Positions 33,189 to 43,485 of a stretch of DNA of 64,000 nucleotides are shown here, piece by piece. Numbering within the stretch: the stretch's first letter is position 1; every line of letters starts with the position of its first letter. Origin of the DNA: Listeria costaricensis (GTDB lineage Bacteria; Bacillota; Bacilli; Lactobacillales; Listeriaceae); assembly GCF_900183385.1 (NCBI RefSeq), contig NZ_FXUT01000014.1, positions 23,246-87,245 of the forward strand, given 5' to 3'. The notes beneath the pieces are model-generated. The model was given only the letters and a program-made list of their open reading frames with translations. It was not told the DNA's origin and did not search any database. Both the position numbers and the translations under genes were made by a program.

Positions 33189-36100
33189 TTAAGGCGCATC
33201 TACAATCGACCAGTTAAAGTTGGTTTGATAGGTATTGGCCTTGACTGCATTTGTATTGTATTGAAGCAGCGGACCTTCATTTTTACCAAATGAAAGGGTG
33301 GTGGTTTCTTTGTCGTCGCTGGTTGTCGAAGCCAGTTTCCCGACTTCTATCGAGCTGCCAGGAATTAGCGGTGTTTCGGTTCCATCCGCTGATTTCCAGA
33401 TAATCGCGCCATCGAGTTTGTCCCCAGAAGGAGAGGTAAGGGGCGCATCAATGCCCACATACACTTTCCAGCCCTTTTGGTAACGTGTGTCAATGATGGA
33501 GAAATCATACGTATCGGTTTCACGATTAACTGTTTTTAAGCCACTATTCACCTTTGTCGTATTGAAGGTGATCGGATCAGGGCCATTGGTTTGGTCAAAT
33601 TGGACAGAACCAAATGGATCACTGACAAGCTGGAAGCCGTCTTTCGTTACTTTGTAATAAAGCGTTCCGCCAGATGTGGCATCAGTGTTTGCTTTTGAAT
33701 CATCATAACGTGTGACGTGATCCTGATAGCTGTAATCGACCGCAATGATATCACCATATTGGAGTTTATCCGCGATTCCGGCGGACTTGTAGGCAGCTGT
33801 ATAATCAGCTAATTTGTTTCCGTTGTTGACCGCCACTGAACCATATTGGGAGGCACTGCCGATCGAGCCGGCATCATTCGTATGATAGAAAGTGGTGGAC
33901 AAGAACTGGGTGGAACTGTTCGAGGAAACAAAAGCATTGCTTCCATCATTATCACCAGCCGTAATGGCTAGTTCAGGCGTGCCATTATCATTGGTCAGGG
34001 TCAAAACCACACCGCCGCGATTTTGCTCAGCACCAACATACAAGCTGTCTCCGTATTCGATCGTGACACTCACAGGAATGCTTGCCTGAACGCCGCGATC
34101 GTCTTCAATGATGACATTGCCGGATTGTGTGCCGACAGTCTTGCTGGAAGGCGTGTTGGCGGCGTCCCATCCAACCACATGGACATCATCGACAAAGGAA
34201 ACCGTCGAATTGAGATTTTTAACGAACTGGCTGGCATCCAGCGCGGAGATATCTGTCCCGAGCGGATAGACTTTGTTTGGTGTCACCGCATCAGCCGTTG
34301 GTAAAGTCGTCTTCATAGTGATCTTATTCGTCACGGTTTTTTCTGTATCCGGTGACCAGTTCATCATGGTGTTCCCGGCTTTATCCTTTACATGAATGGT
34401 AATCGGATAGGTGCCGGAACGATTACTCGTCACGGAAGGATCATAGTCGCTCGTAATCGTGAAATAATCATCGGCAGACATGGTACTGGCATCAAACATG
34501 TTGTCTGTACAGCTGAGATGGATCAAGTCATAGTAATCTGCTTCTGATAAGGTTTGCTTGTATTCCAATGTAGCAGAAGAATCTAGTGTAGCAGCAGGTG
34601 GCACATTGTCGACATATTTGAAGCCGGTATCGACCATTTCTAATTTCAGGGCACCATCATTCACTGTGTTCTTAAAATAGGTGGATGGCCCGACCATATT
34701 CGTAGAAGTAGGGGCAGGTGGCTTATTGGCAATGGTCGCATTTTCTTCATTGGTTATCCGCCAAGCCTCCGCATAATCGATGAGATAATAATCACCGATT
34801 TCATAACTCCAATCTTTGATACTATCGTAATAATCAGAAGGCTGCACGTTGGCTTTCATTGTGACGGAATTTTTCACCTTACCGTCTTTATCACAAAGGG
34901 AAAGTCGGACATAATCGGCGTTTCCATAGCTGGAATTAAAGTTAGCATAGTCAGCGGGCCCCTCCTCGATTTTAATCTTTTGATGATAAGTATCCGCATA
35001 TGCATAGTAACGAGTTAACTCAGGAGCACCCGTTATTGTGACACCATCAAGATGAATTGGTTCCACGATGGAGAGTTTGCGCGTTATTTCATAGACGACT
35101 TGATTGTTGCTGTTTTTATACTGAATGGGTACTGTGTAGGTGCCGACTTGATTGACATTCACGCTAGAAAGATTGGCGGTAGCTGTCAATCCTGAAATCT
35201 CGGATGCGTGTATAGCGTTTAAATACGACTCGCTCGAGATGGGGCTTCCTGTTCGATAAGTCATCCCCTCATCCGCAGTGACCGTTTGTTCTTTCACTGT
35301 GACGTTGACATTGACAGTGCTGGAGACATTGCCAGAAGGATCAATGGCTTTCACTTTGACCGTCTGTTTGCCGTTTTTATTCATGACGATGCTTGGATCA
35401 AAATCACTTTCAAAAGTGAAAAAGTCATCTTGCGACATGGTGTCCGGATCAAACATATTATCTGTCCCACTTGCATGAACTGCTGCACAGAATTCTTCGT
35501 CTGTCATCATCACGCCATAAGGCAACTCAATACTAGCATCTGTCGTGACAGCAGGTGCCACATTATCCATATAAATAAAGCCATCTTTGTTGAAAGACAT
35601 TTTTAAAGCTTTCCCACCGCTATAGAGCAGCGATGGCCCAGCCATGTTGGTTTCTGTTGGATAGGGAGGCTTATTTTGCATCGTAGCGTTATTTTCGTTT
35701 ACTAGACGAACACTGGCTTCGGGTCCTTCAATCACATAAATATCTCCGTATTCGTAAGACCAATCATTGAGAGCAGATGCATATTCGCTAGAATGGTGTG
35801 TTCCACTAACAACAACTTGTTTTTTTACAGTACTGCCATCACTCCCATATAATGTGAACGTATAATACCCATCAGGAAAATAGGCGTGGATTACAGAGCC
35901 TGAGTTTAATGTCTCTACTTTGATTTTTTGATGATAGGTATCATCGTAAACTTTGAAAAAATCAGTGTAACCAAACCCCTCTAATGTCACTGGTTCTACA
36001 ATCGTTACTTTGGACGTTGTTTGTGCAACGACATTTCCGCTTGAATCTTTTTCTGTAATCGTCACATCAGCTGTGCCCGTTTTGCTTGTATCCACACTGC

Positions 36101-36992
36101 TCACATTTGTGATGACATTGGGGTTACTAGCTTCCGAGCAATGGACATCAGAAAGAAACTGGGAACTGGAAAGTGTCGCCCCAACAGGATAGGTCATCCC
36201 AGCGTCCGCCGTAATACTTTCAGCCTTTAAATTGCCGCTTTCATCCGCAGATACTTTCCCCGTATAGCTCATCTGAATGGCGACGGTCCCGCTATATTGT
36301 TTGGCGGAAGAGTGATAGGTCGTATCGTAAAAGTCATAGGAAAGGGCATCAGGTTGTTCCGCAAGTGGCCAAGTGATCTGATTGGATGCTTGGGCACCTT
36401 GTCCGCTGATATTTTCAGTGGAAACGGATGTGCCATTTACGCCTGTTTCAAGCGTGTTGTTATATTCCGCTCGACTGGCAGCGACGGATTGGCTTTTCGT
36501 AATCGTTTGTCCAGAAGCATCAAAAGTCGTCAATTGGTCAATTTGGGCAGAAGTAGCTCCGTTTAAATTGACAATATGATTATCCCGCACGGATACTTCT
36601 TTGAGCGCTGGTGCGGACCAAATGGCCGAAATATCTTGTAGACCGCAGTTATTAGCACTCAGTGAAGTCAATTGTGGCAACTGTTCAATGCCTTCCAGTG
36701 AAGAGATTGTCTGATTATCAATATTTAAACTCGTGACAGAGGCTAATTGCGTTTCCGTTAAAGGCATGTCAGCAGTAATCGTGGCATCCGTTGCTTGTAA
36801 TTCCTTTAGTACCGCCGCCCGAAGCGTCTCGTCTGGGAAAATTTGTTGTAAGGTTTTCTCCTGCGAAGCAGTCTGTTCATCTATAGAATCATCTGTATTC
36901 TCTGTGGCCAAGCTATGTAGTGGTACTAAGGCGATCAATAGAGTAAGTACAAGCAGACACTTTAGTATTTTCATTTTTCTAGGAGACAACAT
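33189..36992 (-). CDS. Giant internalin-like protein with repeated mucin-binding-like modules and a WxL domain
   Basis: A 1267-residue secreted protein. It has a signal peptide; a cap and short LRR region to about residue 165 (IEQLPQLTSLSANNCGLQDI); two copies of a ~310-residue unit (about 259-568 and 569-890), each an Ig-like part plus a module with DTYHQKIK and DWSYEYGDIYVIEG / DWSYEIGDYYLIDY, similar to putative mucin/carbohydrate-binding domains; a third, diverged unit (about 894-1130, YGDIIAVDYSYQDH); and a C-terminal WxL-type domain ending NTYQTNFNWSIVDAP. WxL domains bind peptidoglycan non-covalently. GAGGTG lies five bases before the ATG. A mucus adhesin is a fair inference, as the next upstream locus degrades mucin glycans. 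Confidence 0.8.
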   Translation of the reverse strand: MLSPRKMKILKCLLVLTLLIALVPLHSLATENTDDSIDEQTASQEKTLQQIFPDETLRAAVLKELQATDATITADMPLTETQLASVTSLNIDNQTISSLEGIEQLPQLTSLSANNCGLQDISAIWSAPALKEVSVRDNHIVNLNGATSAQIDQLTTFDASGQTITKSQSVAASRAEYNNTLETGVNGTSVSTENISGQGAQASNQITWPLAEQPDALSYDFYDTTYHSSAKQYSGTVAIQMSYTGKVSADESGNLKAESITADAGMTYPVGATLSSSQFLSDVHCSEASNPNVITNVSSVDTSKTGTADVTITEKDSSGNVVAQTTSKVTIVEPVTLEGFGYTDFFKVYDDTYHQKIKVETLNSGSVIHAYFPDGYYTFTLYGSDGSTVKKQVVVSGTHHSSEYASALNDWSYEYGDIYVIEGPEASVRLVNENNATMQNKPPYPTETNMAGPSLLYSGGKALKMSFNKDGFIYMDNVAPAVTTDASIELPYGVMMTDEEFCAAVHASGTDNMFDPDTMSQDDFFTFESDFDPSIVMNKNGKQTVKVKAIDPSGNVSSTVNVNVTVKEQTVTADEGMTYRTGSPISSESYLNAIHASEISGLTATANLSSVNVNQVGTYTVPIQYKNSNNQVVYEITRKLSIVEPIHLDGVTITGAPELTRYYAYADTYHQKIKIEEGPADYANFNSSYGNADYVRLSLCDKDGKVKNSVTMKANVQPSDYYDSIKDWSYEIGDYYLIDYAEAWRITNEENATIANKPPAPTSTNMVGPSTYFKNTVNDGALKLEMVDTGFKYVDNVPPAATLDSSATLEYKQTLSEADYYDLIHLSCTDNMFDASTMSADDYFTITSDYDPSVTSNRSGTYPITIHVKDKAGNTMMNWSPDTEKTVTNKITMKTTLPTADAVTPNKVYPLGTDISALDASQFVKNLNSTVSFVDDVHVVGWDAANTPSSKTVGTQSGNVIIEDDRGVQASIPVSVTIEYGDSLYVGAEQNRGGVVLTLTNDNGTPELAITAGDNDGSNAFVSSNSSTQFLSTTFYHTNDAGSIGSASQYGSVAVNNGNKLADYTAAYKSAGIADKLQYGDIIAVDYSYQDHVTRYDDSKANTDATSGGTLYYKVTKDGFQLVSDPFGSVQFDQTNGPDPITFNTTKVNSGLKTVNRETDTYDFSIIDTRYQKGWKVYVGIDAPLTSPSGDKLDGAIIWKSADGTETPLIPGSSIEVGKLASTTSDDKETTTLSFGKNEGPLLQYNTNAVKANTYQTNFNWSIVDAP

Positions 36993-37370
36993 TTCTACAC
37001 CTCTTTATTTTTTATACGATGCTTATTCAGCATATAATCAAACTTAATGATACCTTGTATCTCAGTACCTTTTTGTTCGCATTTATGACTTTTTTTCCTC
37101 TAAATCCGAATCTTTTGTGTCTAATTGATATTTTTCACAAAAACCAGTGCATCCAGTGCACAAATCGCCATCTTTTCAACGATAATTTTTTAATGTTCAC
37201 TTGGTCTGTTGGGCAAAATGCAAAGAAGAAGCTAAAATCAAGCGAAACCATTTGAAAAAATGGGCTCATACTTGATTCTAGCTTCTCTTATTTTCCAATT
37301 ATCTTGTTGAAGCTTCTTTATGTTCCAGCCTTTTTCTGCATGTTAGAGAACTGCCTGTAAAAACTTCTCC
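36993..37370. other. Intergenic region between the WxL internalin and the GH101 gene
   Basis: No gene is seen. It contains a 16-bp near-perfect inverted repeat (37226-37242 with 37271-37286), probably the end of the mucin-glycan operon on the minus strand although its T tail is poor, and the unlocalised promoter of the internalin gene. Confidence 0.5.
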
Positions 37371-40300
37371 TTATTTCTCCACTACTTGTAGCTCGTCAAT
37401 GACCATATCGCCTTGGCCGGCATTGTTTTGCTCGATTCCGAACCAGCTGAGGCCAGACGGGGCACCTTTCATTTCAAAGGTGTATGTTTGTGTATCTGTG
37501 GCTTTTGGCAGATTGATTTTCTTCTGTTGATTTGTGCCGGTGCCGATAACGAGAGAATAGCCATTGTCGACATTTGCCTGATACTTGAAGGAGATCTGGT
37601 AGCGTTTGTTTGGCTCGAAGCGGATCGTTTCTGGGATGGTTTGCATGACACGTCCGCCATTTTCTTTATGCAGCTTGAGCGACCAGTTGCCGCTGATTAC
37701 ATCATCGATTGTGTTACCGTTCCAGCCTTTTTGTGTATATGGCGCGTGTAGTTCCGACAGATGGGTGCGCGGATCGGTCACATCCCCTGCATTGCCTTTG
37801 ACAAACGGGTACCAGCCTTGGCTGACATGCTCGAAGTCTTCATAGAACATTGTGCCTGCTGGGTTGGCTGTGCGTTCATCTTTCGTGATTCGCACGTCGT
37901 CAAAATGGATCGTTCCATTGCCGGCATCTTTATATAGCTGCAATGTGACTGGTTTTCCTTTTTTCACTTCAAAGGAAACTTGCATGCGCTGCATATAGGA
38001 TTTTTGACTGCCGGTATGCTTGGAATCAGCAGACATGAAGTTTTCTGCAAAGGATTCGCTAGCTTGGTTTCCATAAGTACTCTTTTTATGACCGCTCAGT
38101 TTGATGCCGCCGGTTTGACCTTTGCCTGTGACTTCCACATTGACTGATGCGAGATATTTTCCTTCTGGCAAGCCTTTGAGTTTTTGAGATACGGAGTTGG
38201 CTTTACTGCCGCTTAGTTGGAGCTCATACTGACCGTTCTCATTGCGAATGACTTCTGCGCCGCCACCTTTTGCCTTCCAGTTTTTGCGAAGGGTGTTTTC
38301 AGCATTGAAACCGGGATCCTGAATGGCTGTATACTCGCCAAACGCGCCGGCTTTTTTGGCTACTTCTTTTGCCGGATAGTTGTTCGCAACAAGGATATAG
38401 GCAGTTTCTTTTTCTGCATGGAGGGTGACTTGGCCATTTTTGATGGGCACATTTTCAATAAATTGATTGCCCTGATCTGTAAGCTGGTAAAGTTTCAGCT
38501 TGCGATTATTTTTCCATTCGTCGGATAGCTGCCAGGTCGTGGTGCCGCCATCTTTATTGTAATGGTACAGCTTGTTGTTGCCGTCTGTTTGCCATGGGAG
38601 CAGATAGCTGTTGCCTTGCAAGACGGTAACGCCACGGTCGGTAATGACGCGTTCCTTGGCAGGATTGTCATTGCGAGTGACCACTTGGTCGGAAAGCTCG
38701 ATGACGCCATTGCCGTTCAGGTCGGTCTGCCATTTTTGAATCGTGTGATGTTGCAGATATTTTGTCGGCAGGTTGACTTCAAAGGTGTTGCGGATCATTT
38801 TATCGTAGTCGACTCTGCCTGCCCAGCCTTCTGAACCGATCAGCTCTGTGCCGCCAAGCAGCGGATTATCTGTGATGACCCAGTTGTCCTTCTGGTGGTT
38901 GCGAATGAAGCGGGCGATCGTGCTATTAATGCCTTTCGTATCGGAGCCGCCATAGTTTTTGTCGGCCGACCAGTGTGTCCAAATGGCATCACTTTCCATG
39001 GAAGCCGGGAATTCTGTGTAGACATTGTAGCCTTGTTGTTTGATTTCTTCCGCTAGGCGTTTGCTTTCCCAGCCGTCGCCATACCAGACGTCCACATAAA
39101 CGAAGTCCAGATTTGGCGCGACTTTTTTCAAGTCTTCAAAACGCTGGAGTCGATTGTTGCTGATGGCATCATTGCGCGTCTTAATCCGGTAGGACGAATC
39201 CAGCCAGTCCCAGCCGGGTGCGGACGGGTCGACGAGTTCTTCACTGAATGATTTTGCTTCTGGATAGGATTCCGTGGCATTGACATGGACGCCGAATGCT
39301 GCGTTCAATTGGTGGCCGCGGTCGACAAGTTGCCGCATTTCTTCAGCGCCGCCTTGACGTTCGCCGACAAGGCCGTAGTCGGGATGCCCGGAGTCGTGTC
39401 CTTCATTTTGGTAGCCTTTCAGTAGCACATTTTGACCGAGGCCGTCTGTCGAAAGGGCGATTCGTTTGGTTTCGTCGAGCGTCACCAGAAACGGATTGGT
39501 CGCTTGGCTGGCAAAGTTCATCGGGATGCGCTGCACGACAAGATTGGGAATCTGGTCACTGCCGGCCGGATTATTCATGATGTCCCGGAATGCAATCGCT
39601 CCGTCCTGCCAGTCGACCTGCTGATCCTGATTGCGATCGCCAGTCAGAATGATTTTCACTTCTGGTTTATCTTTCTCCATTTCCGTGGCACCATCTGGTC
39701 GAACCGTCCACTCGCCACTCCAAATGCCCGTATTGTAGCCGCGGTCTGTCCGGGTCGTCTGCTTCCAGATGCGGCCGTTATTATTTTTAGTCGCGTTGTC
39801 CGTTTTATCATAGACGGAATTCGTCCAAATGGAAGCCGCCAGTTGATCATTATTCAAAATTCCGTACATGTAGCCTTGCGGAGTCTGGTCGACTGTTGGC
39901 GAACCCGTCAAGTCTGCAAACGTGTCGCCCGTTTTGCCCGTGCTGGCAGTTGTCGCCGTGAACATTCTGGCACCGGAAAATGCCGCCCCAGCTTCCGTAC
40001 TGTAGACTGAAAGCAGTTTTTGATTCGGGATGGCAAGCGTATTCACTTTTGTGCCGCCGTTTTCCTTGATTTCAGGGATTGTCAGCTTCACTTGACCGTT
40101 CTGCACCGCCATTTCCATTTTGATCGTCAGTTTCTCCTGATCGAAATGAAGCGTGTAGCTGGCTTTTTGCCCCTGCTTTTTAAAGTCGACTTTTGAAGGT
40201 GTGAGGTCCTGATCGTTGATGCGCACCTTGTCGATCGCTTCCGGCTGGCCGTTCAACATCTGCCCGGAATCCTTCAACTTGTAGCTGATGATGCGCGGGA

Positions 40301-41249
40301 AGGCTTTATCAAGCGATACCTCTAGTTGTTTGGAGGCGATTTTTTCCACATCGCTCGGTTCCGGCGTGACATCGCCCAGCACATGGATCGTTGCTTCCGG
40401 TTGTTCCGTAATGCCTTCTACCGTCCCTTTGACCGAAAAATCGCCCGCTTGCGCATAGGAGGCCGCCGGAATTTCATCCCATTTGACTTCCTTCTGCTCT
40501 ACCTTGCCATCTGAATAGTGCGCGGTGACGGTTTTTGGTAGAGCCGGTGCTGTTTTCACTTTCGTGTAGACCTCTACAGGATCATAGCTTTCAAATTTAC
40601 TTTCAACCGGCGGAATAGAGCCGATTTCGCCCGCCTGCAATTGACTGATGTACATTTCTTTGCCGTCATACCATGTCCGGTAGCCCGTCTTTCCAGCTTC
40701 TTTCGGGAATTGTGGCAGTTCAGCGCCGACATCTCCTGAGAAGAATGTATTGTTACCTAGAGACATTTCAATTTTAGTGCCGCTGTAAGATACTTTAAAA
40801 ACATATTTCTGATTTTCTTCCAGAATTGGACCGCTGATGCCGCTCTTATAGCCGTCCGGGGTTACGATGGCCCACTTGCCGCCGCTGTCATAGCCCGCAA
40901 ACGCCCAATGCGCATCGTCTTTCACGCGAAAAGCAATCCCAAAACGATCGCTGCCATTTTTCAAGGAGAAAACAGCCTGTGCTTCCCCGTCGGCAAGATC
41001 CGGCGACGCTTGATCAGCAATCAGCGCCTCATTGCCGCCAGTTGCATCACGTTTTAGCTTCAGCTGGCCGTTTTCAATGCTGGTATCCATTTTGCCAACA
41101 ATATTTTTCAAGTCCCCAATTTGACCGTCCTGATAATTTTTCGTATAAATCTGTTCTGTCTGGGCTGTTACTTTCCCATTAAAGTTCGGGATAAGAGCAA
41201 ACACTAGTGCAAAAGCAGTAATAATAATCAACCAAGCTCTTTTTTTCAT
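37371..41249 (-). CDS. Secreted endo-alpha-N-acetylgalactosaminidase (GH101)
   Basis: About 1292 residues. It has a signal peptide (KKRAWLIIITAFALVFALIP), a lectin-like beta module (about 35-205), a Big_4-type Ig domain (about 210-285), the GH101 beta-sandwich, catalytic barrel and C-terminal domains, and a final carbohydrate-binding-like module. The nucleophile is Asp720 in NLDFVYVDVWYGDG and the acid/base is probably Glu746 in VYTEFPASMES, aligned with Streptococcus and Bifidobacterium enzymes. GH101 releases Gal-beta-1,3-GalNAc from Ser/Thr of mucins. There is no LPXTG, unlike the pneumococcal enzyme. The ATG at 41249 has GGGAGGA seven bases upstream. It is the last gene of the PTS/Aga operon. 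Confidence 0.9.
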   Translation of the reverse strand: MKKRAWLIIITAFALVFALIPNFNGKVTAQTEQIYTKNYQDGQIGDLKNIVGKMDTSIENGQLKLKRDATGGNEALIADQASPDLADGEAQAVFSLKNGSDRFGIAFRVKDDAHWAFAGYDSGGKWAIVTPDGYKSGISGPILEENQKYVFKVSYSGTKIEMSLGNNTFFSGDVGAELPQFPKEAGKTGYRTWYDGKEMYISQLQAGEIGSIPPVESKFESYDPVEVYTKVKTAPALPKTVTAHYSDGKVEQKEVKWDEIPAASYAQAGDFSVKGTVEGITEQPEATIHVLGDVTPEPSDVEKIASKQLEVSLDKAFPRIISYKLKDSGQMLNGQPEAIDKVRINDQDLTPSKVDFKKQGQKASYTLHFDQEKLTIKMEMAVQNGQVKLTIPEIKENGGTKVNTLAIPNQKLLSVYSTEAGAAFSGARMFTATTASTGKTGDTFADLTGSPTVDQTPQGYMYGILNNDQLAASIWTNSVYDKTDNATKNNNGRIWKQTTRTDRGYNTGIWSGEWTVRPDGATEMEKDKPEVKIILTGDRNQDQQVDWQDGAIAFRDIMNNPAGSDQIPNLVVQRIPMNFASQATNPFLVTLDETKRIALSTDGLGQNVLLKGYQNEGHDSGHPDYGLVGERQGGAEEMRQLVDRGHQLNAAFGVHVNATESYPEAKSFSEELVDPSAPGWDWLDSSYRIKTRNDAISNNRLQRFEDLKKVAPNLDFVYVDVWYGDGWESKRLAEEIKQQGYNVYTEFPASMESDAIWTHWSADKNYGGSDTKGINSTIARFIRNHQKDNWVITDNPLLGGTELIGSEGWAGRVDYDKMIRNTFEVNLPTKYLQHHTIQKWQTDLNGNGVIELSDQVVTRNDNPAKERVITDRGVTVLQGNSYLLPWQTDGNNKLYHYNKDGGTTTWQLSDEWKNNRKLKLYQLTDQGNQFIENVPIKNGQVTLHAEKETAYILVANNYPAKEVAKKAGAFGEYTAIQDPGFNAENTLRKNWKAKGGGAEVIRNENGQYELQLSGSKANSVSQKLKGLPEGKYLASVNVEVTGKGQTGGIKLSGHKKSTYGNQASESFAENFMSADSKHTGSQKSYMQRMQVSFEVKKGKPVTLQLYKDAGNGTIHFDDVRITKDERTANPAGTMFYEDFEHVSQGWYPFVKGNAGDVTDPRTHLSELHAPYTQKGWNGNTIDDVISGNWSLKLHKENGGRVMQTIPETIRFEPNKRYQISFKYQANVDNGYSLVIGTGTNQQKKINLPKATDTQTYTFEMKGAPSGLSWFGIEQNNAGQGDMVIDELQVVEK

Positions 41250-41276
41250 GTTTTTCCTCCCTCTCATTTTAGCAGC

Positions 41277-41690
41277 CTATTCATCTTCATCCATCAGCAA
41301 ACTCGTTTTTAGCACTCGAATGTCCACAATCCCCTCCTTCCCATCTGCCATGATCCGATCTTCTTCGCTTTCTAAAAATTGTTGATTGACAAACGAAAGA
41401 ATCATCGGCAAATTGACCCCGCTGTAAACGGCCCAGTTTGGGTGGTCATCCATCATCCTAAGCAAAACATTGCAGGGGGTTCCGCCTAAAAGATCCGCCA
41501 TCACGATCGCGTCTTTCAGTGTCGGTTTTTGGTCGATTAGCTGCTCGATTTTCTGCTGCAAGTCGGTTGGTCCTTCTTCCGGCATTAAGCTGATCGCATG
41601 GATCGACTCATTTTCACCAATAATCATGGCGGCGCTCTTAATCAGCTCTTCACCAAATTTCCCGTGTGTCACGATCAGTAAATCACGCAT
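41277..41690 (-). CDS. PTS enzyme IIA, mannose/GalNAc family
   Basis: A 137-residue EIIA-Man domain protein. The phosphorylated His is His9 in LLIVTHGKFGEELI, and the ADLLGGTPCNVLLRM segment is typical of the family. It takes phosphate from HPr and gives it to the IIB protein encoded upstream. The ATG at 41690 overlaps the end of the GH35 gene, with GAGGAGCAGGA in front, so it is translationally coupled. It is probably part of a galacto-N-biose/GalNAc transporter with the IIB, IIC and IID encoded in the same locus. Confidence 0.88.
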   Translation of the reverse strand: MRDLLIVTHGKFGEELIKSAAMIIGENESIHAISLMPEEGPTDLQQKIEQLIDQKPTLKDAIVMADLLGGTPCNVLLRMMDDHPNWAVYSGVNLPMILSFVNQQFLESEEDRIMADGKEGIVDIRVLKTSLLMDEDE

Positions 41691-43476
41691 TGTCCTGCTC
41701 CTCTCCAACCTCGATATAAACGGGAGCTGCCAGCAGTTCAAGCCGCTCTGCCATTTGACCTTCCGTTTCAAAAATAATCAGCCGGTTTTCGCCCGATTTC
41801 AAAAGCGTTTCCGGTATATATAAATAGCCTTGCGGGCCCACCGTCCAGTATCTGCCCAAGTGAAAATCATTCAGCACGGCAATCCCTTTCCCAAGCGGAC
41901 GAATATCTAGGAATGTATCTGCCGGCGTATCAATTTCAAAAACATATTCGTGAAAATGGGGCGACCCGCTAGCTTCGCTTTCTGCCCAGACTAGGCGGCT
42001 GAATCGAGCGGGATCAATCAAAAACATTTCCCAGTCCGCTTCAAAATGGATATCCACTTTAAAGCCGCTACGAAGGCCCTTTCGCTGCGAATGCGCCAAC
42101 AGTTTTTCCCCATAGTTGACACGCCCCATATTCTCAATCAGCAGGTCGACCGTATTGTCAGCCTGCGGAAAAGCAATCTGCAGCGTGTCTTGTAGCTCCT
42201 CCTGATATTTCGCTCCGAGATATTCGGCATTCCGGTAGAGCTGCACGCGATCACTCGCTTCTACAATCTTGCATTTTAGCGCCGGTTTCGGGCCAGCCAC
42301 AGTCGTCCGGTAGAGCATGTAGCCGTACGGATGACCGCATTCTTCCATCGTCAGCGGGTAGGTGTTCGTTTTCTTTTCAAACTGGTCGAGCGCATCAAAA
42401 AGCGACATGCTGCGCGCCAGCCGGATTTCCCCAAAGCCGCACGTCTCTTTCGTTTTCGGCTCCATCTGCTGCACTTCCGGACAGACCTTCCCGATCGCCC
42501 GCTGTGCCGCAAAATATTTCTCAGTCGGAGCGCCCCATTCAGTCAGTAGCGCGTCATAGTCATACGAGGTGATCTGCGGCAAATCGCGTTCATTTCTAAC
42601 TGAACAGCCATTCATGAAGCCAAAATTCGTGCCGCCTTGGAACATATAGAAATTCAGGCTGCCCCGTTTCAGGAGCCGCTCGACTTCGTGCTCAATCTCG
42701 GCCGGATCGCGTCGAATGATGGGGTCATGGTAGCGGTTGAACCAGCCGTCCCAGAATTCCATGCACATTAGTGGCCACTTCTTGTCATGCCGTTCAAAAA
42801 AGGCCGCCAATTCGTCAAAACTTTCATCCGTGCCGGAGCCGAAATTGGCCGTCGCCAGGATGTCCGCTTCGATGAGACTGCCGCTCTCAAGGACCTCCTG
42901 CCAGTCACCATCTGACGTAAATAATGGAACCGTCACGCCCAGCTGCCGCATCAAATCTGCAAGCGCCTTCAAATAGGCCTTGTCATTCCCAAAAGAGCCG
43001 TACTCATTCTCGACCTGCATCATGATGACCGGCCCGCCCTGATCGATTTGATAGGGCAGAAGCCGCGGCAGTAAGGCCTTGTAGTAGTTGGTTACTTTTT
43101 CCATAAACTGGGCGGAGCTACTTCTGACTCGCAGGCCGCTATCATTCAGCAGCCAAGCCGGTAAGCCGCCGAATTCCCACTCCGCACAAATGTAGGGTGT
43201 CGGGCGCAGGATGACCAGCAGCTCTAGCTCGGCGGCCGTTTGGATGAACCGCTCGACATCTGCCAGACCTTCAAAATAGAAACTGCCTTCTTGCGGTTCG
43301 TGCAGGTTCCACGGAATGTAAGTCTCCACCGTATTGCAGCCTAGTGCCTTCAAATTGTACAGCGTTCGCCGCCACTCAGCTGGGACGATTCGGAAATAAT
43401 GGACGGCACCGGAGATCAGTTTGACCGCCTGCCCATTTAATCGAAATTCTTCTTTTACATCAAACGATTGCATCAT
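41683..43476 (-). CDS. Intracellular GH35 beta-galactosidase (acting on Gal-beta-1,3-HexNAc, possibly phosphorylated)
   Basis: About 597 residues with no signal peptide. GH35 barrel residues are present: acid/base Glu in VIMMQVENEYGSFG and nucleophile Glu in LMCMEFWDGWFNRY, with the substrate-loop phrase YMFQGGTNFGFMNG. The family includes pneumococcal BgaC and L. casei GnbG, which split Gal-beta-1,3-GlcNAc/GalNAc (GnbG is described as a phospho-beta-galactosidase). Its place between PTS IIB and IIA genes means it probably splits the disaccharide taken up by this PTS. Either ATG near 43476 fits AAGGGG. Confidence 0.88.
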   Translation of the reverse strand: MMQSFDVKEEFRLNGQAVKLISGAVHYFRIVPAEWRRTLYNLKALGCNTVETYIPWNLHEPQEGSFYFEGLADVERFIQTAAELELLVILRPTPYICAEWEFGGLPAWLLNDSGLRVRSSSAQFMEKVTNYYKALLPRLLPYQIDQGGPVIMMQVENEYGSFGNDKAYLKALADLMRQLGVTVPLFTSDGDWQEVLESGSLIEADILATANFGSGTDESFDELAAFFERHDKKWPLMCMEFWDGWFNRYHDPIIRRDPAEIEHEVERLLKRGSLNFYMFQGGTNFGFMNGCSVRNERDLPQITSYDYDALLTEWGAPTEKYFAAQRAIGKVCPEVQQMEPKTKETCGFGEIRLARSMSLFDALDQFEKKTNTYPLTMEECGHPYGYMLYRTTVAGPKPALKCKIVEASDRVQLYRNAEYLGAKYQEELQDTLQIAFPQADNTVDLLIENMGRVNYGEKLLAHSQRKGLRSGFKVDIHFEADWEMFLIDPARFSRLVWAESEASGSPHFHEYVFEIDTPADTFLDIRPLGKGIAVLNDFHLGRYWTVGPQGYLYIPETLLKSGENRLIIFETEGQMAERLELLAAPVYIEVGEEQDNA

Positions 43477-43485
43477 CACGACCCC

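Noticed and set aside
39432..40010. 192-codon plus-strand frame inside the GH101 gene
   Set aside because: It lies wholly opposite a strongly supported GH101 coding region, has no RBS and resembles no family.
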